Of a stretch of DNA of 64,000 bases, positions 44,771-56,490 are shown piece after piece (position 1 is the stretch's first letter; every line of letters starts with the position of its first letter). Origin of the DNA: Castor canadensis (taxonomy: Eukaryota > Chordata > Mammalia > Rodentia > Castoridae). The stretch lies in assembly GCF_047511655.1 (NCBI RefSeq), contig NC_133387.1, positions 24,546,353 to 24,610,352 of the forward strand. Reading direction: 5' to 3'. The translations under genes were made by a program, and so were the position numbers. The notes under the pieces were generated by a model. That model did not search any database. It saw nothing but the letters and a program-made list of their open reading frames with translations, and had not been told where the DNA came from.

Positions 44771-44848
44771 TGGCCGATTTTGGCACTAGCACATTTTTGC
44801 TTGTGTCTCTCCGCTCTGAGCAATCATGTGTAGTGCCAATATGGGAAA
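44771..44848 (+). ncRNA. MIR96: miR-96 precursor
   Basis: 78-nt hairpin beginning 112 nt after miR-183. miR-96-5p lies at 44779-44801 (begins TTTGGCACTAGC), with its deafness-linked seed intact. The 3p arm at about 44822-44843 has T at its tenth base, as in mouse, where human has C (from memory). Seed family shared in part with miR-182. Confidence 0.97.
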
Positions 44849-45439
44849 AGCGGGACCTGCAGCAGCATGAGCTCCTCCTGCATCCATTCCTGATGCCTTC
44901 CCCCACCCCCACCCCAGCCCATCTGGCTCAGTGCTGGGTGAGGGCACCGACCCAGCCTAGTGGGCAGCCAGATCGCCTTACACTGCCTGGGGCCATAGTG
45001 GAGTGGGAGCTGGGCTATCTGAGCTGGGCCAGCAGATGGAATAGCTCCGGGGTGGAGGTGGGAGTCACCATCTGTAGGGCAGGCCTCAGGGACGACACTG
45101 CTCAGCTCGGAAAGGCCCTTCTTGCCTCTAGCACACCCTTGGGGTGAGACCTCCACTGGCAGCATGGAGCCTGACCTTCTGCTGTAGGGTCTCAGGGAGG
45201 CAGTGCCACAAAGTGGGGTGTCTTTGAGGTCTGCCTGGGTCCCTTATGGGGGCTGCTGTCCCTGGAGCCTGCCATGCACTTGTTTATCTCTGAGATGAGA
45301 AGGGCACTTTAGCAGGGCCTGGGATTGGAGTTTTGGGATGATTCTGGGGCAGGGCCAGTGTTCCCCTAACATCTGCACGCTGTGTCCTTGAATCCATGCT
45401 ATGACTTATTGGTCCTGTGCTGTTCATTGGTGAGTCAGG

Positions 45440-45655
45440 TGGCATTATCTGTTATCTCACAGATCCCCACCACAACTCCATGAAGTATGCAGTTTGCTTT
45501 TTTAAATTTTTCATTTTTACATTCACTTACATTTCTATACATTGTTTTGACCACCTCCCCTCCCCACCCCACCATGTGTGCAGTTTTTAAAATCATCTTA
45601 CAGATGGGAAAAAAGGCCTGGCTAAAGAAGTCAGGCAGTGAGTGTAGAGCAGGGC
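45440..45655 (+). mobile_element. MIR element interrupted by an L1 stub
   Basis: MIR-like GTGGCATTATCTGTTATCTC before and ATCTTACAGATGGGAAAAAA after an 83-bp insertion. Confidence 0.55.
45496..45578 (-). mobile_element. 83-bp L1 3' stub with 8-bp target-site duplication
   Basis: On minus it reads a GGGGTGGGGAGGGGAGG tract, then AATGTATAGAAATGTAAG and an A-rich end, like the L1 tails in this window. TGCAGTTT flanks it at 45488-45495 and 45579-45586. Confidence 0.6.
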
Positions 45656-45659
45656 CAAC

Positions 45660-48455
45660 GTGGCTCTTTGGTCACCACAATGCCACTTGTATGGAATTGT
45701 CCTCAATGGTAGGTCTTGTGCTGGGGGGGTACCTCCAGGGCTGGATGCATCTCACCTGTGATCCTACAGCCCTGGCCTCAAGAATACCCCAGAAGGCAGG
45801 GGTTGAGGCTAGGAGGCCTGGACCTGGTCCATCAAAACTAGGCAGAGCTGCCAGCCAGGCTGTCCCTGTGTGAAGCTCTTGTGACTAGCCCTCAGCAAGA
45901 GGTCACCCAGTTGACCTGGAACACTGACCAGCTGAAATCACTGGGCCACACTCTGATGGAATTGCTGCTTTCTGGGGATCCCTGGGCAAGAACTGGTGAC
46001 TCAGTCCAATCACTAAGTTTCACTTCAGGTTGCCAAGCTGGGGTGGGTGCTGGGGCAGGGGGATGGGTGTGGTTGAGGTTGGCAACCAGGAGATCACAGA
46101 TCCAATTGGCTACTCAGTAGGAACATGGCTGAGCTACCAGTGCCACCTGCCTGGGAGCCCTGGGGACCACTGTGGATATGCCAGGTCATTTATTCCTACT
46201 GCTGCCTAACAGGGAGGATCCCCTATAAGACTTTTCTGGAGTGTGGTACTGCTGTCCTTTGTGGAAGCCCTTCTGAGTACCCGTGGAGAAAAGGAGCTAG
46301 CTGCTTACTTACTTCAAGACCAAAAAAGAGGGGACTCATACCCTGGTGAAGTGTCGCTGCTGCTGGGTCTTATCTCTGGCCCAGGTTACCTGCTCCCCAA
46401 GGCCTAAGGTGGCTGGCATAGATGAGAGCCACCCAGGCGGGTGAAAGTAGGTCCCTGACAGCATCTAGAACATTCCTAGAACTTGTGAGAAGTTTGGCCA
46501 CATTTTGGCCCTTTCATGCTGAGCAGGGAAGGGTAAGTGTTCTGGGAACTCTAACCCAGGTTACAGCAGCCCTCAGACCCTGGGTAGTCTACACCTGGGC
46601 TCCTGGGCTCCTCACACCTGCCCTAGGCACCTTTGCTGAGCCCAGACTAGCAGGTACTGGTGTGGCCAGTTCTGTGTCTCCTGCCAGCCTCCAGGCCCTG
46701 CTGCCTCTGAGGTCTGCATTCCAGGGAGAACCTCAGGCCATAACTCTTTTCTGGTTCTCCTCATTTAGCCCAGGCTAGGTTTGGGTGAAAGTTCGTCCAT
46801 AGTAGTGACTGCTGCTGGTGAGTGGAGGCCACCATAGCTTGTCCTTCTCAAAGAGGCAACTTCCTTGACGACCATGCTGGAGTAGGTAGGTGGGACAGGG
46901 CTCTAACCTCCCCACTGTCAAGCAGGCCTGGATGCTCTGAATGGATGAAGGATCTACCCACTCTGAGGGTGTGTGGGAGAGCTTTAATCTATCTGAGAAG
47001 CACTTGGCCCTGTTTTTCAGAAGCAGCTACTCCCAGGTGTCCGAATTACAGCCCCCCCTCCCCAATCCCTCCCCTGCACTCCTCCTTCCTTGCTGGCTGG
47101 TGTTGGAGCTGCTGGAGCTGGTGGCTCCCCAGGGCCCCATGCAGAGTGGATTTTCCAGACTCCCACCCCTCCCCCACCACCCATTTTCTTATTCAATCCA
47201 GGCCATTATCCCAGTCCCTGCCGCAGCTCTGCTGGCCTCAGGCTCATGGAAATGCGATCTGGCTCATTGATTGCCAGCAGGCGGGGCTGCCCGTCCTCTG
47301 GCTGGCTGGCAGTCCAAGATGGCATTGCATGGGTGGGGACAGGGGGTGGAACCCCTCACTGGGGTGGGGGGCGTAGCTTCCAGAACAAGTCCCCAGGCCT
47401 GGGGGATATCCCGAGACCAAGAAAACCCAGGGCCCACAGGTGTCAAGCTTTGGTCCCTAGGCCAAAACTTCAGACTCCTGTGACCTTCCCCACCAAACCT
47501 TTCTTTCTCAACAATGCAGTCACCCTACACCCGACAGTCCGGGGTCAGGAGATCTGTCTGGTTCTTGCTCTTTCCAAGACATCTTCCCTGGGCCTTGCCC
47601 ATCCCCAGGGAGAGCAAGGAGGAGGGAAGGGGTGTGACATTGCAGTGGAGATGCCCATTGGAATCAAGTTGCAGTCATTGTCCAGAAGTGTGGTGCATGA
47701 GGCTGGGGGCCAGTGGACTGGGTTCTGCAGTTGGAAGACTGCTGTGTGGAGGGGATAGATGACTAAGTTTGGCTTGGCCTGTGCGTGCCATGGCTGGCGG
47801 CTCCAGGCTGAGCTGATGGCTGCCCATGCACCCCTTTGGGGAAGGCTCTTTTCCTGGGCAATCCTCCAGGTTCTCAGGGAGGAGAGACTACAGGCCTTGG
47901 AGTGGTTTGTCTCTATGGCATGCCAGGGAAGAGAGATGTGTGCAGAACTCTCATTTCCCCATGGGGTGGAGCTTCCTGGAGGCCTCAGACACTGGGGAAT
48001 AACATGAGGGGTTTCCCTGTATTAGATGGGATGGTGGTGTGTGGCACTTGGTAGGTGGCAAAATGTGACTCCCTCAACAGACTCCTCCCTAGTCTAGTGA
48101 CCAGGTGGAATATTCCTTGCACAGGGTGTGCCCATTCCCAACCCCTGCTGTCAGGTGCCTGGGGTGAAGGTGTCCTCTGGGGTCCTTCTGAGAGCCATGG
48201 CCACAGGCTGGGCCCTGGGCCCTGCTCCCTGATGTTTCTCTGTCTTTGCTCAGTAACTTCATTTGTATGAGGGGAAGAGGGAGGGCAGGAAGGGACAGGG
48301 GCCAGTGGTGGGGGCAGGGGCTTCCAAGGCATCACCTAGTCCTTGCTGTGGGGATGGATGGGCACCACACCCTCATCCTCACCTCCACCATCCTAACTCT
48401 GTCTCTTCTTCAACACAGGCCATGTCCACCCGGCTCCCAGGTCCAGCTGTCCCTG
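45660..48455. other. Unique sequence between miR-96 and miR-182
   Basis: Presumed part of the primary transcript. Several plus-strand frames of 109-222 codons overlap one another at 46.8-47.8 kb in different phases; none has domain features. Confidence 0.5.
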
Positions 48456-48462
48456 GCCTCCC

Positions 48463-48535
48463 ACCATTTTTGGCAATGGTAGAACTCACACTGGTGAGGA
48501 TGGGATCCGGTGGTTCTAGACTTGCCAACTATGGT
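48463..48535 (+). ncRNA. MIR182: miR-182 precursor (short loop)
   Basis: 73-nt hairpin. miR-182-5p lies at 48469-48492 (begins TTTGGCAATGG) and miR-182-3p at 48511-48531 (begins TGGTTCTAGAC). Both mature sequences are intact. The terminal loop, GAGGATGGGATCC, is 2 nt shorter than the human and mouse loops as remembered. It lies 3.6 kb after miR-96, similar to the gap in human. Confidence 0.97.
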
Positions 48536-48539
48536 GTGA

Positions 48540-49410
48540 GGGTTCAGCCACCGAGGGAGGATCCACGCCGTGCTGCTTCCCAGGAAGGAGAAGGGGACGC
48601 TGGCCCCCAGACTACCAGGCAGTGGCAGAGGGTGGGCGCAGCAGGAAGTGACTCAGTGTTTCCCTGCGCCCCCCTGAGGTCACAGGTCTCTGAGTCAGCT
48701 GGGAAGCAGTCATCCCAGCCTTCAGAGGGACTGGGGAGAGCCTGGGTTTGGGGAGGAGGGGATGTTTGGAGTTCAAGTCCCCTCAGCTGGCTGTGCTCTT
48801 GGGTGATGCATCTCCTCAACCTCTTCTTCGAAATGCTCTGTTTCAAGGTGAGCTCTTAGGTTACGAGGGTCTCCTTCCGATCCCTGTAATTAAGTGGATC
48901 CCTCCTATGGGCTGCTAGTTAGGAGGATGAGGGCAGAGAGAGGACACGCTACACCCAAAGATGTCTGGTCATCTTGTTGAGGCTGCAGCGTGACAAAGGC
49001 TCCAGAAGAATGGGAGCTCTGTTAGTCATTTCTATAAACACAGGGTTGGCCCCTTGGGACATTGATAGCTTACAGACCCGACCTCTGCCTCCCACTACAC
49101 CTCTGCATCATGGATGGGCTGCTGATGTTGCCTGTGGCAAAGCCGCAGAGCCCGAATTCACAGTGGGGTTCCATCAGATAGGCTAGGCAAGAAGTTCCTG
49201 GGACTTGGCTTGGGGTTAGGATGAGTGACAGTTCCGAGAATTCAGCTCTTGATGGGCAGACCTGTTGGGAAAGCCTGGGCCCTGGGATCCCTTCTGTGTG
49301 TACAGATGGCCGAGGCAGCAGAAAGTGTGTACGTGTGTGTGCGTACATATGTGTGACCTGACCCACAGGAACAAGTGCAAACACAAATGTAAAGGCCTAG
49401 CCCAGTGCTC
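48540..49410. other. Unique sequence downstream of miR-182
   Basis: No gene, repeat or clear polyadenylation signal for the primary transcript recognised. Confidence 0.45.
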
Positions 49411-49605
49411 ATTACTTACATTTGTAATCCCAGCTACTCAGGAGGATCTCGGTTCGAAACCAGCTGGGGCAAATAAACTATCCTGTCTGGTGCCAGTGGC
49501 TCATGCCTGTAATCCTAGCTAATCAGAGGGCAGAGATAAGGAGGGTTACAGTTCGAAGTCAACCAAGGCAAATAATTTGAAAGACCCTGTCTCAAACCCG
49601 TCCCC
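49408..49605 (+). mobile_element. Two tandem SINE pieces
   Basis: A truncated B1-like piece at 49408-49485 (TTGTAATCCCAGCTACTCAG) followed by the left half of a composite at 49490-49600 (GTGCCAGTGGCTCATGCC), ending in a C/A-rich tail. First SINEs after the SINE-free block. Confidence 0.8.
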
Positions 49606-49609
49606 CCCT

Positions 49610-52170
49610 CCACACCCCTTCTTTCCCCCAACCCTCCCCCACACTGTCCCCCAGTTCAGTGCAGCCTCCCTGGGGAGGCAGAGGGGCATCCCCAGAAGAG
49701 GACTGGCCTCCTGCAGGTGGCACTATGTGTGTGTGTGGCGGGGATGCAGCTGTGTGCAGGTGTTGTGTAAACAGGCAGGCCTTGCCCTGCATGGAGTGAG
49801 TGAAGAGGACTGCTGGTGTCAAGGGCATGCCAGGTGCCTGGGAAGACGTGGGGGCCTGGGGAAGGAGTGAGACTGAGGAAGAGGAAAGGAGCCTGGTGGA
49901 AGGAGCACAGATGTCCACAGGGACTATTACAGACTATTTTTTAGGCCTTATTTATTCTTGAACCCAAAGGCCGTGAGAGCCACAGCAGGCTGCTGGGGGA
50001 TATGACCAGATACATGTTTGGCAAGATTGCTTTTGTGGTTAAATGGAAAAAGGAGAGGTGTCAGATAGGACAGTGGGTGTGCAGTGGAGCACTAGGGTCA
50101 ATCCAAGAGGAGAGGTGGAGGACAGACTGGACAGGGGCAGTAGGGTTGGAAGGGAAGGCCAGTGGAGCTGAATTGGAGACAGAGTCCAATACAAAACTCA
50201 GAAGGGTGAGTGGGGGTTTTTGGGGGCTAGTGCCTTAAAGGGTTCTGGCCTTAAACAACAAAACAAGGAAGTGCGGACTGCCCACTTGTGTAGTAATAAA
50301 ACAGCAGGCCTGATTGGGCCGGGGCATGATGCCCATGTCACAGTGCCAGTTCTGCTAAATGGTAAGCGTTTAGGTGAACATCTGCAATTAGTGCGAACCT
50401 TGTCCAGCCCCCCCCCCCCTTCCTGGCCTCACCTTACCTGTTGGTGCACCTGCTTCGGCTCCAGGCTGGCTGGAGGGGCAGACAGAAATGGGACTACTAT
50501 GGATCCTTGCCAGGTTAGCACCGAAGAAGAAATGGGGGGAGGGGAGTTGGGTAGATTTAGTTTTGGAGCACTTACTGTGCTATGTTTTCATGATTTCAGT
50601 TACTCAGTGTAACCACAGGCAGAGCACAAAGGAACAGGATGACACTGAAGTGCCTGCCTTGGCCAAGGGGACCAGAGGGCAGGACCTTTCTTAGTGGCCT
50701 GTTTAGTTCCTGCAAGGACTGCTGCCCTTCCCTGGAAACCACTGTTGGTGTGGTGTGTGTTGGGGAGGTGGGGAGCGTGAACAGAACCAGGGTAGTGGGA
50801 AAACAGGATCGACAGATGGGGTGGCCCCAAGGGGTAGGGGGATTCCCCAGGGGCCATCACCACTTACTACCTGCCCTCTGGGCTCCCTGTCCTGTCCTCC
50901 CCTGACTGACCTCCAGGATAATCTGACCAGGGCACTCCCCCACCTCCCCTGGGATAAACCCAAGCGCCTTACCTGGATTATGAACAGACATGACCCAGCC
51001 CTGCCTCATACTGCACCTCTTTCCCTTCCTGCTTGCTAGGAGGGACTGTGTGGGGGTGCCTCACCCTTTTCCTATTCCTGCCCTCCTCACCTCTGTCCCT
51101 CCAGGCTGTATCTCATTTTCCCTTGCTATCCTTGCTCAAATCCCCTGCCAGTGGGTCTGCTGCTCTCCTCACCTCAATCTGAAGGAGTTTGGGGCAGGAG
51201 TCTCACTCCATCTTCATGCCTGGCATGGTGCCTGACCCCATACCAGGGAGGTCCCGGAAGCCCACAGACCTGGCATTCGTCTGGGCTTCTCATGGTCTGT
51301 GACCTTGGACCTCAGGTACCTCCAGGATTCTGGTCACTCCCAGATTCCCACAGTGCCAGGAACTCTGTGGCAGAAAGCCCATCAGCTCCATGAGATCATA
51401 GGAAGGCACACCTAGTTTTGACCTTCAAAAGAGGTTTTGTCCTGGGTCCAGGACTCAGGGGCTCACAGCTCGCTCCAGCCCAAGGGCTGAGAAGTCAAGG
51501 CTCCATAAAGCAGCTTTCTGGAGGAGGCAGCTTGGGGCCAGGGCATCTTGTGGGGTGCAGTATAAGTGTCCTTAGCCAAAGTGCCTTCCAACTTCCCCCT
51601 CCATCCCCCAGTGCCTCCATCCCCACCCATTGGCTCTGCCTAGCCCAACCTGTGTCAACTGCATTGAGCACACTGATGGATGGGCTTATTGCTCACTCCC
51701 AACAAAGGGTTGGGCGTGTTGCTGGAGGTCCACCATCACCCAGGTGAGGCTTCCTCCTGCTACCTCCAGTTGGCTGGGGAGGTTGGCCAGGCAAAGGGGC
51801 AACCCTGCAAAACCAGTGAGGATAGAGAGGAGGAGAATGTGGTACAGACAGGTGCAGCTGTTGGAAAAAGGAATGGCCTGGGGCTGGTCTGGTCCAGTGG
51901 GCCTTGAGGTAGCACCTAGTTGAGGAGAGAGAAGGGGAAAGAAGCAGGTTGTAGGAGTGAGCAACCAGTGGCCAGATGTGGCCCTTGGGAGGAATAAGCT
52001 GTAGCCACCTGCAGGAGATCTACGATGGGAACAGTGAGATGAAACTTCAAGAAACCCTGGGGAGTGTTGGCACTACTGCATCCTGTTCCCACCTCAGTCC
52101 TTTGCCACTAGAACAGCAGAACATGAGGTTGACAAAGATACCTACCACACAGGACACAGGTCTCAAGGGG
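49610..52170. other. Unique sequence, no gene seen
   Basis: A C-run at about 50,409-50,419 is the only local repeat noted. Open frames are short and overlap in all phases. Confidence 0.5.
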
Positions 52171-52174
52171 AGGT

Positions 52175-52320
52175 GATTTTTGTCCCTTCTGGGGGGTGTT
52201 TGACAATGCCTGGAGATACCTTATCTTGACTGAAAGGAAGATACTAGTGGCAGTCAGAGGCCAGGACACTGCTCAATACCCTACAATGCATGGGACAGCC
52301 CTTTTTGAAAGAATTATCTG
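52175..52320 (-). mobile_element. MER5-like hAT DNA transposon remnant
   Basis: GGGTGTTTGACAATGCCTGG, GTGGCAGTCAGAGGCCAGG and TACAATGCATGGGACAGCCC, then GAATTATCTG, match the reverse of MER5A as remembered. Confidence 0.7.
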
Positions 52321-52809
52321 CCTTAAACTGTCAGTAGAAAGCTGGGAGTGAACTGAATATGATGGTGCATGCCTGGAGGATTGAGAGTTCAAGGTCAGCC
52401 CCCACTGAATGTTCCAGCAGAGCTGAAGGATGAGAAATCCTGGCCTAGAAGGATAGGTTACAAATAGCAAGGTGACATCCGAGAAGACCGAGGGTAACCT
52501 GCTATGTTTAGGTTAGAAGAAAATCAATTGTACAAGGACAAGAATGGAACTGGACTCAAGTTCAGGGATGGACTGAAATGAAAGGGCGGGGAGGTTTGAT
52601 GACTTCAGTTGAACCCCCATTCAACTGGGACAGTACTGGAGGAGAGAGAGCTCACAGGTCGTGGAGGTGAGCACACCATCCCCGTGCCTTGATCAGGTTC
52701 TGGCTCCTTCAGTCTGCTTCCAGGTTAGACCAGACCAGTGGCAGCCTGGGGGTGCAGGCCTTTGTGTGGATTACTTATTTAATTACGCTACATTTAGAGA
52801 GATGTTTAG

Positions 52810-53010
52810 TTGGGCACTGGTGGCTCACTCCTGAAATCCTAGCTACGTGGGAGGTTGGGAGGATCATAGTTCAAGGTCAGCCCAGGCAAATAGTTTACAA
52901 GACCCTATCTCCAAAATATCAAGAGCAGGGGTGAAGGAATGGCTCAAGGGCTAGAGCACCTGCCTGACAAGTATAAGGCCCTGAGTTCAAACCCCAGTCC
53001 CACCAAAAAG
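52810..53010 (+). mobile_element. Composite SINE
   Basis: GGGCACTGGTGGCTCACTCC..GAGTTCAAACCCCAGTCCC. Confidence 0.9.
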
Positions 53011-53069
53011 AAAGTTCAAAAATACATTTGAATAAAAAAATAATAAAATTTTTTTAAAAAATACATTTG

Positions 53070-53290
53070 AGCTGAGCGCTGGTGGCTCATGCCTGTAATC
53101 CTAACTACCCAGGAGGAAAAGATCAAGAGGGTCATGGTTCAAAGCCAGCCTGGGCAAATAGTTCTTGAGATCCTCCCTATCTCGAACATATCCAACACAA
53201 AACAGGACTGGTAGATTGACCCAAGTGGTAGAGCACCTGCTTAGCATATGTGAGGCCCTGAGTTCAAATCCCAGTACTGCAAAAAATAAA
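53070..53290 (+). mobile_element. Composite SINE
   Basis: GAGCGCTGGTGGCTCATGCC..GAGTTCAAATCCCAGTACTG; a short tRNA-half remnant follows at 53300-53345. Confidence 0.9.
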
Positions 53291-53477
53291 ATATCTTTTG
53301 GAGACTGGGACCTGAGTTCCATCCCCAGCATGGGGGCAGGAGCAGAGATGTTGGGATAGCAACAAACACATCTTTTGATCCAGCTTTTGATTTTTATGGA
53401 GAAAGTCATTCAGGAAATCTAGTCCATTCCATTGCAGGAAACAACTCAGCCTTTCAGGAAAAGTTGAAACTGGAGTT

Positions 53478-53660
53478 TTTGTTTTTGTGGCTCTGGCGTT
53501 TGAACTCAGAGCTTCACACTTGCTAGGCAGGTGCTCTGCCACTTGAGCCACTCCCTCAGTCCCTTTTTTATTCTGTTGGGTATTTTTGAGTTAGGATCTT
53601 GCTTTTTGCTTCAAACCATGAACCTCCCCATCTCTGCCTCTTGAGTAGCTAGCCGGCTCT
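53478..53660 (-). mobile_element. Composite SINE, B1-like half truncated
   Basis: GGCGTTTGAACTCAGAGC..GAGCCACTCCCTCAGTCCC then a shortened B1-like part. Confidence 0.82.
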
Positions 53661-54034
53661 TGACTGAAACTGGAGATTTTATGTAGGAAAGATGTGGGTG
53701 GGAATGTGAAAGCTGTTTTCAGTATTTGAAGGAGGTGAAGCCTTTGCAATTCTTGGTGCTTCAAGATTGCAAGAGCAGAAACAATGAGCAGAGGCTACTC
53801 AGGAGCCCTGTGTCTGCCTCCCAGGAGGCCTAGCAAGTGGGTGGGGCCTTGGTGGCCAAGGAAGTGTGAGTTCTCCAAGGTGTTGGGATGCTGGCCTTAG
53901 GTGAGGGCCGGATGAGATGCCTTGTCAGTGTGACAGTTTAGGTCAGTTCTTCATCCAAGTGGGGTCTCAGCCAGCCCCCTTGGTCCCCGCAGTACTCAGG
54001 ACATTATTCAGCTCACACACAACTCTTTATTTTT

Positions 54035-54240
54035 TAATTTTTATTTTTTTGCAGTATGGGGGGTTTGAACTCAGGGCCTGCACCTTGAGCCACTCCACCA
54101 GCCTTTTTTTGTAAGACAGGCCCTTTTCTGAGATAGGGTCTCACGAACTATTTGCTCAGGCTGGCTTCAAACCTCCATCCTCCTGATCTCTGCCTCCTGA
54201 GTAGTTAGGATTACAGGCGTGAGCCACCGACCCTCCGCAC
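54035..54240 (-). mobile_element. Composite SINE
   Basis: GGGTTTGAACTCAGGGCCTG..GATTACAGGCGTGAGCCAC. Confidence 0.88.
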
Positions 54241-54693
54241 AGCTCTTTAAATGTAAGTGCCTGGCGATGAGAAAACTGAATTCGCAGTGTTTATACCTCT
54301 TCTCAAACTGCAGATGCTGTGAGCCAGTCTGTTAGGAAGATGTGGGCCAATCCTGAACACAGGATCTTGAAGCTCTGCTATAGGTGCTGGCCCCAGCCTG
54401 ACCTAGACCTTGCAGGAATGGAGGCTCCTCTGGGATTTCCTAGGATTAGAGGCTGGCTGGGAAAACAGGCAGCAGGCATGCCTTTCCAGGGCACATGTGT
54501 GTGTTCCCTCAGCCCCAAAAAAGTCCCTGTCAGCCAGGAGCCAGGCTTTTGCCGCCTTAGCTCTTCTGGGAAGGTAGTGAGGCGGAGAGGGTTGTGGAGG
54601 CTGAATCTCTTGAGGACCAAAGGAGGAGGGACAACTTTCAGAGAGGTTGTCAGGGGGGAGGGGAGGCTGCAGGCAAAGGTATCCATCCTTATG

Positions 54694-54713
54694 TTGTGTG
54701 TGTGTGTGTGTGT
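54694..54713. repeat. (TG)n microsatellite
   Basis: About ten TG units. Confidence 0.93.
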
Positions 54714-54719
54714 CTCTTG

Positions 54720-55800
54720 TCCTTTCAGGAGACCAGCATTGTGTGGAAGTGGAACTCCTGCCACTGACTAATCTACAAGACAGGTACCATCTGTTTATGG
54801 AACCAAAGGCATCTTGACCTGGTGGGTTGAAACACAAAGTAGTTTTAGTTCCTTCCTGTAGTCGCTGCCTTTCCTGTGCCCTGTTGACTCCCCTTCTGGT
54901 AACTTCAGAGAAATTCATGTAAATTCCTTAACTGTAAACACAACCCATCATTAAATCCATCCACCGGGAAGCTTCAATCTCAAACTTGAGTTCAACTACC
55001 CTCGATTGATTCCCTGCTCTGGGGAGGACAGGTCCCAGTGTGTTGGTTGCCGGGGGTGTCTGCTTCACAGACACCTCCCATCTCTCTTGTCCAGATCCTC
55101 CAAGATTGGGGGTAGAGGGTGGTGGGTGCACGGGGAGTGGGGAGAGGGAAGGCAGAATCTGTAATCACTTACCCAAGTAAGACCAAGGCTGCCCGTACTT
55201 CCTAGGAGTACTGGGCAGGTTCCCCAGCAGCGGGGCAGTCTTACAGCCTCATGCCCCTACATTGGTGTTCTCTTGAGAATGAGGGGCTCCAGTGTGGGCC
55301 AGAACCTTGTCCTCAGTTGTGGGCCTGATTGCCATCCTAGTAAGTGGGAAGCATCTATCATGATTTCTTGTGGCAGCCGTTTTGGATGGCCCACCACTGA
55401 CTTGCTCACTGTGCTTGTTTCCACTCTTTCCTTAGACTTATGCTCTGTCCATAGACATCTTAAACTGCCTCACTCCCTAGCCCCTCCCAGAATATCTTTG
55501 TAGTTGAGGTGTTTTAAAGTCATGCTCAAAGCCTAAGAAAATAACAAAAACTATTTCTTTGAGGGCAAAATGTGGAAGATGCTGAATATATAAAATAACC
55601 TGGGGGTTACTCCCCCACCCTTTTCTGTTTTAAAGAAAAGTATTTAGTGTGTTGTATCTTTCACTGGCTGATGCCTTGCTATCTTCCCAGGGACAGGAGC
55701 TCTTAGCCTCTTAAGACAGCCACTAAACAGAAACAGTCATCATTTCACCAATGTTGACCAGGTTGGCAAATGTGTGACTTCCTTTGGTCTTTTACTTCTC
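54720..55800. other. Unique sequence, no gene seen
   Basis: Open frames only up to 76 codons; no repeat recognised. Confidence 0.5.
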
Positions 55801-55844
55801 ATTCTTGTTTTTTTGTTGTTGGTGGTTCTTTTCTTTTCTTTCTT

Positions 55845-55940
55845 TTTTTTGTTTTTTTGGCAGCACCGGTGTTTGAACTCAGTGCCTCACACTTGCTAGG
55901 CAGGCGTTCTACCCCTTGAGCCATGGCTCCAGCCCCCTAG
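55845..55940 (-). mobile_element. tRNA-derived SINE monomer
   Basis: GGTGTTTGAACTCAGTGCC..GAGCCATGGCTCCAGCCCC. Confidence 0.85.
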
Positions 55941-56029
55941 TTGTTGTTTTTCTGTTTAAACTTCATAGTATACATCTTGTATGTAACCTGCTTCAAGTTA
56001 TTTTGGGAAAAAAATGTTAAAAAGCAATT

Positions 56030-56190
56030 ACCTCTTTTGGAGATAATAAACATATTCTAAAATTAGGCTATGATGATGGTTGTACAACTTTGTAAAAATA
56101 CCAAAGCGCACTGAAGGGTACACTTTAAAAACGAATGAACTAAACGGTATGAAAATTAGATAAATAAAAGTTAGAAAAATCTTTGCGGTT
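56030..56190 (+). mobile_element. Old L1 3' end (L1M-like)
   Basis: ATGATGATGGTTGTACAACT, GGTACACTTTAAAAACGAAT and the A-rich end are typical of old L1 3'UTR. It stops just before the CpG-rich block. Confidence 0.7.
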
Positions 56191-56259
56191 GTTGGGGATG
56201 GCGGGTGTGGATGGGGGTTAAGTGCCATACGGTTTCTCTAATGATTCGTCCATGCAGGC

Positions 56260-56490
56260 CTTCACAGACCTAGGGAGGTCTATGTGGGCCATCGCGGGAG
56301 CCCTCGCGGCCCCAGCTCTCCTACTCCCTGGCTCAGGGCTGCCAGTCACATCCCAACCTCTTCTCCGAGAGCAGTCCCGGCCGCTGCTGATTGGGCCGCC
56401 GGCCGACACGTGACCTCAGCCAGCCAATCGGCTTCGGCCTCCCAAGACAGCGGCCCTGGGAGCCGGGCTGTGCTCTTTGGCCGCCAAACC
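56260..56490. promoter_or_regulatory. Small CpG-rich NF-Y-type promoter-like block
   Basis: Inverted CCAAT (ATTGG) at 56390-56394, CACGTGAC at 56407-56414 and CCAAT at 56424-56428, inside a short GC-rich island between an L1 relic and unique DNA. This spacing of paired CCAAT boxes around an E-box is typical of housekeeping promoters. The transcript and its direction are unknown. On the minus strand an ATG in good context at 56292-56290 opens only 24 codons. Confidence 0.5.

Larger units (their letters stand above)
40010..48700 (+). ncRNA. Inferred primary transcript of miR-183/96/182
   Basis: The three miRNAs are processed from one polycistronic primary RNA that in human begins in a CpG island several kb upstream of miR-183. 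Here a CpG-rich promoter at 39.9-40.0 kb and a donor at 40,455 lie 4.1 kb before miR-183, in the same orientation. The start is estimated from a TAAAA element at 39981; the 3' end is a guess placed just beyond miR-182. Open frames inside it overlap the hairpins and are not credible coding regions. Confidence 0.6.

Noticed and set aside
44428..45147. 239-codon plus-strand open frame
   Set aside because: It runs straight across the miR-183 and miR-96 hairpins, whose bases are constrained by RNA structure; no domain features.
48263..48859. 198-codon plus-strand open frame
   Set aside because: It overlaps the miR-182 hairpin and is a chance frame in GC-rich DNA.
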